DNA of 7,802 nucleotides from CAYPTI01 sp964413525 [NCBI: uncultured bacterium] (GCA_964413525.1 CAYPTI010000013.1:1-7802), one strand, 5' to 3'; counted from the stretch's first letter, positions 1 to 5,414 are shown. Notes: generated by a model from the letters alone, not told the origin. Translations and numbers: made by a program.

Positions 1-178
1 GGTTGGTCTCCTCCGTGTACCCCAGGATGTCCCCCAGTCCCGCGTGGTTGATCTCCCGTGAAACGATCTTTGCGGCCAGGGTGATCTGACCGAGCAACTG
101 GCTGAATTCCCCGGTTGCCTCGGGATGATTCTTCTCGGTCATGGAAATGTACCGTCGCAAATCGATTCCTCGTTCCAC
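1..178 (-). CDS. fbp: Fructose-1,6-bisphosphatase class I, N-terminal part (cut by window edge)
   Basis: Class I FBPase hydrolyses fructose 1,6-bisphosphate to fructose 6-phosphate in cytosolic gluconeogenesis. Only the first 59 codons are in the window; the gene runs off the left edge. The reading shows the family's N-terminal signature: HPEATGEFSQLL (residues 18-29), then LAAKIVSREINHAGLGDILG (residues 34-53), matching the conserved ATGE...LL..I.LAAKII.R.IN.AGL.DILG helices of bacterial FBPases. I chose the GTG at 178 because a GGGAGGAG Shine-Dalgarno sits about 8 bases upstream; another in-frame GTG at 187 lies too close to that site. The catalytic metal-binding residues are outside the window. 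It is transcribed divergently from the XRE gene. The family call is strong; the exact start is less certain. Confidence 0.9.
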   Translation of the reverse strand, partial: MERGIDLRRYISMTEKNHPEATGEFSQLLGQITLAAKIVSREINHAGLGDILGYTEETN

Positions 179-194
179 CGGAATCACTCCTCCC

Positions 195-230
195 TCAAAC
201 GAGTACTCCAAAAACCGGCAGTAGATCCAT
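195..230 (-). CDS. Possible 11-codon leader peptide upstream of fbp
   Basis: An ATG-initiated open frame encodes MDLLPVFGVLV and then stops with TGA, 16 bases before the fbp GTG and overlapping the region that holds the fbp ribosome-binding site. A strong AAGGAGG sequence lies upstream, but about 13 bases from the ATG, longer than ideal. It is out of frame with fbp. Translation could affect access to the fbp ribosome-binding site. No regulatory codon run is visible. A chance ORF is quite possible. Confidence 0.2.
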   Translation of the reverse strand: MDLLPVFGVLV

Positions 231-337
231 TGTGAGCCAGGAGCCTCCTTTTTTAAACCGGGTTACGGGTCGTGATCGCTGCCGAAACCCGGGATTCCGC
301 GGGAACCTAAAGAAGATGGTTTATTGCATGAAGTTTG

Positions 338-365
338 ATTAAAAACTTGTGGAACATCCCTTGAA
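338..365 (-). promoter_or_regulatory. Weak candidate promoter for fbp
   Basis: On the minus strand TTCAAG (365-360), a 16-base spacer and TTTAAT (343-338) form a sigma70-like arrangement with a good -10 and a poor -35. The predicted start leaves a leader of about 150 bases before fbp. A 6-base inverted repeat AAGTTT-N6-AAACTT (331-348) overlaps the -10. The region is AT-rich, so chance matches are likely. Confidence 0.25.
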
Positions 366-437
366 TAACATGTATCATATAAGGAATCGAAACGTCGGGG
401 GCCGACGACTTCTCGAGGGGTCGGGGAACCTCCCACT

Positions 438-453
438 TTCAAACCATTTTGAA
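438..453. promoter_or_regulatory. Inverted repeat over the XRE promoter -35 (candidate operator)
   Basis: The arms TTCAAA (438-443) and TTTGAA (448-453) are perfect 6-base complements around a 4-base spacer and overlap the -35 hexamer of the promoter at 449-477. A small dimeric XRE regulator encoded just downstream could bind such a site and repress itself; that is inference from position. Confidence 0.35.
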
Positions 454-477
454 GTCCACCCTCGAACATTGTATACT
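449..477 (+). promoter_or_regulatory. Sigma70-type promoter for the XRE gene
   Basis: TTGAAG (449-454) and TATACT (472-477) are separated by exactly 17 bases, matching the consensus at 4 of 6 and 5 of 6 positions. Transcription would start near 484, giving a leader of roughly 110 bases before the ATG at 596. It is the best promoter-like match in this intergenic region. Confidence 0.6.
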
Positions 478-595
478 TTTGCTTTGGAATTGAGAAATAC
501 AGGAAAGAATTTTTGAAATCGATGGAACCTGAATCCACGGTGCTGATTGCGCCAGAAGCTGGTATTTCTGAGCTTCAGAAAGGAGAGGAATCGGT

Positions 596-916
596 ATGGC
601 TACCGCGACCAAGCACGACCCCGCTCAATTGCTGGAAAGTTCCACCAAGTTCTGGTTGATGGATCAGCTTCGTCAGATCCTGAAGGAACTTCGTGAGGAA
701 CACGGCACGGACGGCGATCGACTCACGCAGGCCGAAGTTGCCGAACGCTTGAACAAGGACCAGGTGTTCATCTCCAACTGCGAGTCCGGACGCCGGCGAA
801 TCGACCCGATCGAATTGCTCGCGTTCGCCCAGGCCTACGAGGTACCGGTCAGCGAACTGTACGACCGGCTCGACATTGACGAAGCCATCAACCGGGAATA
901 CGGACCGGGTTCCTAA
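596..916 (+). CDS. Small XRE/Cro-family helix-turn-helix DNA-binding protein
   Basis: A 106-residue protein, probably a cytosolic dimeric transcription regulator. An amphipathic N-terminal helix (about 15-37) precedes a Cro/C1-type HTH: the support helix reads TQAEVAERL (44-52), the recognition helix DQVFISNCESG (55-65), followed by the family's RRRIDPIELLAFAQAYEVPVSEL pattern (67-88, key residues R67-R69, E73, L88). No ligand-binding or enzymatic domain is present, typical of stand-alone XRE proteins of 80-110 residues. The ATG is preceded by AGGAGAGG at about 7 bases. A sigma70-type promoter lies upstream, overlapped by an inverted repeat that could be its own operator. The stop codon TAA (914-916) is followed in the same frame by a long open stretch leading into the next gene. 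The DNA target is unknown. Confidence 0.88.
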   Translation: MATATKHDPAQLLESSTKFWLMDQLRQILKELREEHGTDGDRLTQAEVAERLNKDQVFISNCESGRRRIDPIELLAFAQAYEVPVSELYDRLDIDEAINREYGPGS

Positions 917-929
917 GCGAATTTCGGAC

Positions 930-964
930 CCCGACCGGACGGGCATCAGCCCGATCCGGTCGGG
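930..964 (+). terminator. Strong GC-rich hairpin between the XRE gene and the next ORF
   Basis: Perfect 10-base arms CCCGACCGGA (930-939) and TCCGGTCGGG (955-964) enclose a second stem CGGGC/GCCCG with an ATCA loop and one bulged A, about 15 base pairs in all. It begins 14 bases after the XRE stop. The downstream sequence is pyrimidine-rich (TCCCTTCTCGTTCCTT) but not a pure T-tract, so it may be an inefficient intrinsic terminator, an attenuator or an mRNA-stabilising hairpin. The next ORF begins only 15 bases beyond it. Confidence 0.6.
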
Positions 965-979
965 ATCCCTTCTCGTTCC

Positions 980-1561
980 TTGAAGGAAACCGTCGCCTCC
1001 TGGTTTTTGCGTGCCCTCCGGTATCAATCGATCCCCTCCGTCCTTCCCTGGGCCTTCCGCCAGATCCGCAACCTCTTCCGGGGTCAACCGGAACGGTACT
1101 TCCGGTTCCTTGTAAATCAGGCTGACGATCACTCCTCCTGGCTCCCGGCCTTCTTCGCCGCCCATCAGATCCATCACGTCTGGTTTGTCGATCCGGAGCG
1201 GGCCCACGAACTTCTCCTGGACCTCTCGGCCCACTCCGAGGAAATCGTCCGGGAGGGCGCCGCCCGCTCCTGGTCCAGACGGTTAAAAGAGGACTTCGAA
1301 CCGGTGTTCACCGAACTGAAGGATCTCAGCCGCTCCGACACCTACGAACTCCGGTATACAGCCGCCCTCGCTCCGGTCCTGCTACTGGACGAGGACCTCG
1401 ATCCGGGGCGAGTGAACCGACTCCGGACGTTCTGGTTGACCTACCGGAACGACGAACGGCAGGGGCTCTGGAACCTGGTCCGCCAGCAGATCCTTCAGAA
1501 ACACGGGCTGCTCGACCCCGACGACTCCTCATCAAACGATCCCTCCCGCGACGGATCCTGA
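980..1561 (+). CDS. Unrecognised helical protein, possibly HEAT/ARM-like
   Basis: I do not recognise the family. The 193-residue reading is rich in Leu, Arg, Phe and Trp and reads as successive amphipathic helices (about 5-40, 52-70, 73-84, 86-102, 105-118, 122-135, 142-173), resembling a HEAT- or TPR-like solenoid, ending in a polar Asp/Ser tail. It has no signal peptide or membrane segment. Codon choice, with G/C in third positions, resembles the neighbouring genes and supports coding. The start is doubtful: TTG at 980 has no clear Shine-Dalgarno, there is no in-frame ATG or GTG anywhere in the ORF, and the only nearby alternative is TTG at 1007. The frame is open back to the XRE stop at 914-916, so it may be translated after readthrough or reinitiation, or belong to a longer split protein. 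Confidence 0.6.
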   Translation: MKETVASWFLRALRYQSIPSVLPWAFRQIRNLFRGQPERYFRFLVNQADDHSSWLPAFFAAHQIHHVWFVDPERAHELLLDLSAHSEEIVREGAARSWSRRLKEDFEPVFTELKDLSRSDTYELRYTAALAPVLLLDEDLDPGRVNRLRTFWLTYRNDERQGLWNLVRQQILQKHGLLDPDDSSSNDPSRDGS

Positions 1562-1755
1562 GCGAATTGCTCTCCATAACACACGAATTCGACTGCTCTT
1601 GTCCGGCCAACCGATCCCCTTTCCTCTCAGGTTGACGGTATTGCCTGCGGCTCGGGACCCAATCACCACCGAATACCAATCGGGCCGCATCCATCGAATC
1701 AACCGTAATCATCCGGCGGTCCCCGGGTCCGGCGGGGGCATTCTCCGATGAATTG

Positions 1756-1784
1756 CTGACACCGGGGCTCGGCTCCGATATCAT
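1756..1784 (+). promoter_or_regulatory. Sigma70-type promoter for add-chdC
   Basis: CTGACA (1756-1761) and TATCAT (1779-1784) each match consensus at 5 of 6 positions with an exact 17-base spacer. Transcription would start near 1791. It points at add and chdC, with no intervening gene. Confidence 0.6.
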
Positions 1785-1795
1785 GTTCGGAATCC

Positions 1796-1812
1796 ACTCA
1801 ATTCGATTGAGT
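1796..1812. promoter_or_regulatory. Inverted repeat just after the add promoter (candidate operator)
   Basis: The arms ACTCAAT and ATTGAGT are perfect 7-base complements around TCG. The site covers about +6 to +22 relative to the predicted start at 1791, a position where a bound repressor would block the promoter. It could instead form a small hairpin at the 5' end of the transcript. Confidence 0.4.
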
Positions 1813-2019
1813 TCGCCCGGTCGGACAGATTCCGTGCCTTCGATTCATTTCACCCGCCCGCCGGCCGAATCCCCGACTGAGAAGATCAACCAGGGAACTG
1901 GCCATCAGTAGACGTTCCGGCAATTCGTTCGAAACGGTACGAACTCCCGGACGTCGGGGGGATAAGACGATATGGGTCGGCACCGCCGCCGGTTCCGGCC
2001 CGGAAGGGAACCGTCCCGT

Positions 2020-3072
2020 ATGGAAATTGACCGTCAAACCCTGAACCAGCTTCCCAAAACCGACCTCCACTGCCACCTGGACGGTTCGGTCCGGCCCGAA
2101 ACCCTCCGGACGTTTCTTCGCGACGAGGGTCGGACTCCCCCGTCCGATCTGGAGGAATCCCTCCGGACCAGCCCCGACGCCCGCAGTCTGTCCGAGTACC
2201 TGAAGGCCTTCGACCTGCCCCTGGAACTGCTGCAGGACGAATCCCGGCTTCGCCGGGTGGCCCGTGAGCTGGTCGAGGACGCGGCCGAAGACACCGTCTG
2301 GTACCTGGAGGTTCGGTTCGCTCCCTTCCTCCACACGGAACGGGGACTGGACGCCACCGAAGTCCTGAAAGCGGTGCTGGACGGACTGGAGGAGGGAGAA
2401 GCCGATCACGACGTCACCACCGGGGTGATCCTGTCCGGCCTCCGGCACACGGACCCGGCTCGGACCCTCGATCTGGCCCGGCTGGCCGTGGAGTTCAAGG
2501 GGAAGGGAGTGGTGGGCTTCGACCTCGCCGGGGCCGAACGGGACAACCCGGCCAAGGAGCACCTGGAGGCCTTCTACCTGGCCCGCAACCACAACTTAAA
2601 CGTCACCATCCACGCCGGCGAGGACTTCGGCCCCGAAAGCATCCAGCAGGCAATCCACTACTGCGGTGCCCACCGGATCGGCCACGGGGTTCGTCTCCGG
2701 GAGGACCCGGACCTGCTCGACTTCGTCCTCAACCACCGAATTCCGCTTGAAATCTGCCTGACCAGCAACGTCCAGACCGGGGCCGTGGAATCATTTGAGG
2801 ACCATCCCCTTCCCGACTACCTGGACCGGGGCCTGCGCGTTACCCTGAACACCGACAACCGGACGGTCAGCGACACCTCTCTGACCGAGGAGTACTACCG
2901 GGCCGTCCGGTACTTCAACTTCAGCCTCAAGGATCTTCGTCACCTGATCATCAACGGATTTAAATCGTCCTTCTTGCCCTTCGACCGGACCCGTGACCTG
3001 CTGCTGAAGGCGATCGAGGAGACTGAAGACGTGCTGTACGATAACCAGCTTGATGTCCTGGAATGGGAGTGA
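2020..3072 (+). CDS. add: Adenosine deaminase
   Basis: A 350-residue zinc enzyme of the amidohydrolase superfamily that hydrolyses adenosine (and deoxyadenosine) to inosine and ammonia in cytosolic purine salvage. Family motifs are in order: DLHCHLDGS with zinc ligands H17 and H19, GFDLAGAE (166-173), TIHAGED with zinc ligand H198 and catalytic E201, RIGHGVRL with H222, and LNTDNR with zinc ligand D279. The residue after that Asp is Asn (N280) where the mammalian enzyme has Asp, a variant I recall from many bacterial Add proteins. I chose ATG at 2020 because homologues begin just before the LPKTDLHCHLDGS segment and an AAGGGA lies 10 bases upstream. An in-frame ATG at 1972 would add 16 Arg-rich residues. 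chdC follows after 5 bases. Deamination of aminodeoxyfutalosine is an alternative for this family. Confidence 0.92.
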   Translation: MEIDRQTLNQLPKTDLHCHLDGSVRPETLRTFLRDEGRTPPSDLEESLRTSPDARSLSEYLKAFDLPLELLQDESRLRRVARELVEDAAEDTVWYLEVRFAPFLHTERGLDATEVLKAVLDGLEEGEADHDVTTGVILSGLRHTDPARTLDLARLAVEFKGKGVVGFDLAGAERDNPAKEHLEAFYLARNHNLNVTIHAGEDFGPESIQQAIHYCGAHRIGHGVRLREDPDLLDFVLNHRIPLEICLTSNVQTGAVESFEDHPLPDYLDRGLRVTLNTDNRTVSDTSLTEEYYRAVRYFNFSLKDLRHLIINGFKSSFLPFDRTRDLLLKAIEETEDVLYDNQLDVLEWE

Positions 3073-3077
3073 CCGCC

Positions 3078-3872
3078 ATGTCCACCGTCGAACCGCCGGA
3101 AACCGAAGAAGGCTACCTCGTATCACACCGGATGTACCGGGTTCATCCCGGAGCCGACCGCGAAGCCTACGCGGAGCAGATGAACGGCCTCGCCAGCGTG
3201 CTTGAATCTTACGCCGATCAGCCCCGGTTTGACCTGGTAAAACTAACCGGAAACGAAGCCGACTTCATGACCCTGTACATGGACGACGAACTGGAGGAAC
3301 TGGACAAACTGGAGCGGTCGATTGATACCTCCCCCGCGGCGCCCTACCTCAGCGTGGCCTACGGGTTCCTCTCGGTGACCGAACTGAGCCACTACCGGGA
3401 CCTGGACGCGGCGGTGGAACGGGAACTGGAAGCCGAGGACCTGGAGCCGGGCACCGAGGAGTACGAGGAGGCCCGGGAAGAGAAGCAGAACCGGATGGAA
3501 CGGTACATGAAAATGCGGCTATACCCCGAGCTTCCCGACCATCCCTACGTGACCTTCTACCCGATGGAAAAACGGCGCAACCCCGACCAGAACTGGTACA
3601 CCCTCCCTCACGACGAACGGGCCAAATTGATGGGCCAGCACGGCAAAACAGGACGAAAGTTCGCCGGCTCGATCAAGCAAATCATCACCAGTTCGGTCGG
3701 GCTGGACGACTGGGAGTGGGGCGTGACCCTGTACGGAAGCGATCCCCGGGAGTTCAAGCGGCTGATCTACGAGATGCGGTTCGACGAGGTCAGCGCCCGC
3801 TACAGCGACTTCGGTCCCTTCTTCACCGGCTACCGGGTGGAACCCCGACAGCTCGTGGACCGGTTGACTTAA
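3078..3872 (+). CDS. chdC: Coproheme decarboxylase (ChdC/HemQ, chlorite dismutase fold)
   Basis: A 264-residue cytosolic enzyme of the chlorite dismutase-like family. Family members of this type decarboxylate Fe-coproporphyrin III (coproheme) to heme b, the last step of the coproporphyrin-dependent route. The signature segments are present: YPMEKRR (161-167), NWYTLPHDERAKLMGQHG (172-189) and GLDDWEWGVTL (208-218), then YEMRFDEVSARYSDFGPF (230-247). Residues equivalent to those of the Geobacillus/Staphylococcus enzymes keep exact spacing: R147, catalytic Y161, K165, proximal heme ligand H188 and Q201, corresponding to R131, Y145, K149, H172 and Q185. A Glu-rich helical stretch lies at about 108-144. 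ATG 3078 is preferred over in-frame ATG 3063, because GGGAG (3065-3069) sits 8 bases before it and it clears the add stop. Likely cotranscribed with add. Confidence 0.93.
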   Translation: MSTVEPPETEEGYLVSHRMYRVHPGADREAYAEQMNGLASVLESYADQPRFDLVKLTGNEADFMTLYMDDELEELDKLERSIDTSPAAPYLSVAYGFLSVTELSHYRDLDAAVERELEAEDLEPGTEEYEEAREEKQNRMERYMKMRLYPELPDHPYVTFYPMEKRRNPDQNWYTLPHDERAKLMGQHGKTGRKFAGSIKQIITSSVGLDDWEWGVTLYGSDPREFKRLIYEMRFDEVSARYSDFGPFFTGYRVEPRQLVDRLT

Positions 3873-3934
3873 AACCGACAAACACAGGTTCAGAGCCGGC
3901 CAGCAATCACGCTCAACGGTCCTCCGGGGTTGGT

Positions 3935-4738
3935 TCAATCGATCAATCCCAGTTCCCGATCGGACGCGCCGGGGGCGTACTTGTCCTTCGGAGGCCAGGG
4001 TCGCTCGGACCAGTGGGGTTCGAAGACGAAACTGGACCGTTCCCGTCCCTCCGGTAACGCCCCGTTGCCGGCTCCCCGGGCGTAGTCGTAGTACAGTTTG
4101 ACAATCTCCTCCCGGGTCACCTGCTGGGCGGCGGGATGGTCGAGACAGGCGTCGACCCACCGGCGGACCCGCGCGTACCGGTCCTCGTCCGGCAACTCGA
4201 AATCCTCGTAGTATTCCAGGAACCAGAACCGCATGAAGAACGGCGTGAACACGGCCTCGGCGTACCCGAAGTCGTCAAACAGAAACGTGCGGTCCGGGCT
4301 GTGTTCCATCAGGAAGTCGTTGAGCTGCGCGTACTGTTCCAGCATCTGATCGTACAGTTCGCCCCGGCGGTCCGGGTCCTGATTCATCACCAGGGTGTAG
4401 CCGGCCTCCACGAAGGAACCCTCCCGGCTGATCAGCATCCCCTCAACCGCCCGCTCGTACGGGTCCGACCGAGCGATGGCCGGCGCCGGAAACCGGTCCT
4501 CAAGGTACCGGAGGATCACCAGGCTCTCCTTGATGATGTCGCCGTCCTCGGTTTCCAGCACGGGAAGCGCGGTGCTTCCCCCGGTCTTCTCCAGCAGTTC
4601 CTCCGGACGCGGTTTGGTGATGTCGACGACCTCAACGTCAACCGCGTCGGCTCGATCCTTCAGGGACAGCAAAATTTCCAGCCGCTGACAGAAGGGACAG
4701 ACCGGGATGCTGTATACCGTCATCCCATCGGCATCCAT
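3935..4738 (-). CDS. GST-fold protein with CPFC glutaredoxin-type motif
   Basis: A 267-residue soluble protein of the glutathione S-transferase superfamily. The N-terminal thioredoxin-like domain (5-84) has C14-P15-F16-C17 in the active-site position, the cis-proline loop TALPVLE (P59) and the E71-S72 pair that binds the glutathione gamma-glutamyl group in GSTs. An all-helical C-terminal domain spans about 92-215. The two-cysteine motif suggests thiol-disulfide exchange or deglutathionylation, as in omega/DHAR-like GSTs, rather than classical conjugation; the thiol cofactor in this organism is unknown. The tail (235-257) is rich in Trp, Pro and aromatic residues and extends past the usual GST end. 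ATG 4738 is chosen for its GGGAGGTG Shine-Dalgarno about 7 bases upstream; upstream extensions to a TTG at 4894 look spurious. It converges on chdC, with a 62-base gap and no clear terminator. Confidence 0.82.
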   Translation of the reverse strand: MDADGMTVYSIPVCPFCQRLEILLSLKDRADAVDVEVVDITKPRPEELLEKTGGSTALPVLETEDGDIIKESLVILRYLEDRFPAPAIARSDPYERAVEGMLISREGSFVEAGYTLVMNQDPDRRGELYDQMLEQYAQLNDFLMEHSPDRTFLFDDFGYAEAVFTPFFMRFWFLEYYEDFELPDEDRYARVRRWVDACLDHPAAQQVTREEIVKLYYDYARGAGNGALPEGRERSSFVFEPHWSERPWPPKDKYAPGASDRELGLID

Positions 4739-4979
4739 GTTCCAACACCTCCCCTGATTTCTCGGGACCAACTCGTTCCCCGGACGTTCGCTACCGTTCA
4801 CGGAATCCCATGGTTTGTTCCGGTCACGATCAATTCTGAGTAAATTCCACCCTATTAGGCAACAATCCTTGAGCGCTTGCGCTCGAAGGCTCAATAACTC
4901 GCATGAAATCGGATTGTTCAGGCTCTAAGAAGACGGGAATATTTAATGGTGGGATGGTTCAGCAGGGAAGCGAATCCGG
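4739..4979 (-). other. Leader/intergenic gap between the ferredoxin and the GST-like gene
   Basis: The 241 bases contain no supported gene. The notable content is the nested inverted repeat at 4861-4918. I found no convincing promoter, and no intrinsic terminator with a T-tract after the ferredoxin, so I cannot say whether the GST-like gene belongs to the same transcript. Near the ribosome-binding site, G-rich and C-rich runs (about 4759-4783) could pair weakly. Confidence 0.4.
4861..4918. repeat. Nested inverted repeat upstream of the GST-like gene
   Basis: Outer arms AACAATCC (4861-4868) and GGATTGTT (4911-4918) are perfect 8-base complements. Inside lies a hairpin GAGCG-CTTG-CGCTC (4871-4884), which extends with CCTT/AAGG (4867-4870 and 4886-4889) if one base is bulged. 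The CC at 4867-4868 can join either structure, so the two pairings compete. It lies about 125-180 bases upstream of the GST-like start. No T-tract follows on either strand. Confidence 0.5.
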
Positions 4980-5414
4980 TCAGGCGGTGGCGCGTTCCTC
5001 GGGGGGGACGAGCCAGATGGCGTCCTTGTCGCAGATCTCGGCGCAAAAATTGCAGCTGATGCAGTCCTCGGGGCGGACCAGCTCGGCCACGTCGTAAAAA
5101 TCGCCCACTTCTTCGCGGGGGAGGAGTTCCAGGCACTCAGTCGGACAGATGTCGATGCAGTAATCGCAGGCAGTACAGAGGGCGGGCTCCACGGTTGGTT
5201 TCTCCCACTGGCCGGGCTTCTCGCTGAGGATCTGATTGTCTTCCTCGTCGTAGATGCAGTCCACCGGACAGACCAGGCCGCAGACCCCGCAGTCGATGCA
5301 GATCTCCGGGTCAATCACGTGCAGTTCGTCCCGGAGGCCGTAAATGCAATCCACCGGACATTTCTTCGAACAGGCCGTGCAGCCTATACAGGTGTCGTCG
5401 ATAAAGTGCGGCAT
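4980..5414 (-). CDS. Ferredoxin with four [4Fe-4S] cysteine motifs
   Basis: A 144-residue acidic, soluble electron carrier. Four CxxCxxCxxxC motifs begin at C9, C39, C80 and C118. The first three continue as CPVDC, CPVDC and CPTEC with a fifth cysteine (C23, C53, C94); the last reads CDKDA and lacks both the Pro and the extra Cys. There are 19 cysteines in all, enough for four [4Fe-4S] clusters as two bacterial 2x[4Fe-4S] units in tandem joined by an acidic linker (about 55-75). Classic bacterial ferredoxins have one unit and about 55-80 residues. No signal peptide or other domain is present. ATG 5414 has GGGAGG 7 bases upstream; an in-frame GTG at 5429 overlaps that site and is rejected. It lies 75 bases after the cysteine desulfurase stop, probably in one transcript. 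The redox partner is unknown. Confidence 0.92.
   Translation of the reverse strand: MPHFIDDTCIGCTACSKKCPVDCIYGLRDELHVIDPEICIDCGVCGLVCPVDCIYDEEDNQILSEKPGQWEKPTVEPALCTACDYCIDICPTECLELLPREEVGDFYDVAELVRPEDCISCNFCAEICDKDAIWLVPPEERATA

Larger units (their letters stand above)
179..595. other. Divergent intergenic control region between fbp and the XRE gene
   Basis: About 417 bases separate two divergently transcribed genes. The stretch is clearly richer in A+T than the genes beside it, especially 310-390 and 435-520. It contains the candidate promoters for both directions, a possible leader peptide, the inverted repeat TTCAAA-N4-TTTGAA and a GC-rich hairpin CGTCGG-N3-CCGACG near 393-407 with no T-tract. 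Apart from the short leader ORF I see no convincing gene in it on either strand. Confidence 0.6.
1562..2019. other. Non-coding stretch and leader upstream of add
   Basis: About 458 bases hold no gene I can support. The first 190 bases show no clear terminator for the preceding ORF. The rest contains the promoter at 1756-1784, the inverted repeat at 1796-1812 and a predicted untranslated leader of roughly 230 bases. The leader has further short inverted repeats: GTTCG (1927-1931) with CGAAC (1940-1944), and CCCG/CGGG near 1947-1959, close to a G-rich run. I cannot match the leader to a known riboswitch. Confidence 0.5.

Noticed and set aside
575-1234. Long minus-strand open frame of 219 codons opposite the XRE gene and the helical ORF
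   Set aside because: It spans two plus-strand genes and the hairpin, shows no domain, and is expected from G/C-ending codons on the other strand.
1326-1784. Minus-strand frame of 152 codons reaching into the add upstream region
   Set aside because: Arg/Ser/Gly-rich low-complexity translation, no ribosome-binding site at its ATG, and mostly antisense to the helical ORF.
1783-1911. Plus-strand 42-codon ORF in the add leader
   Set aside because: Its ATG overlaps the predicted -10 element, so the transcript would not contain it, and there is no ribosome-binding site.
1972-2019. Upstream in-frame ATG giving adenosine deaminase a 16-residue Arg-rich extension
   Set aside because: Homologous Add proteins start close to the LPKTDLHCHLDGS segment; the ATG at 2020 has its own ribosome-binding site. 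The longer form cannot be fully excluded.
3873-3934. Possible bidirectional terminator between chdC and the GST-like gene
   Set aside because: Only stems of 4-5 base pairs with long loops and no T-tract on either strand, so I do not call it.
4739-4894. Extended N-terminus for the GST-like protein from a TTG at 4894
   Set aside because: The added 52 residues look non-coding, include the hairpin sequence, and the ATG at 4738 has a far better ribosome-binding site.
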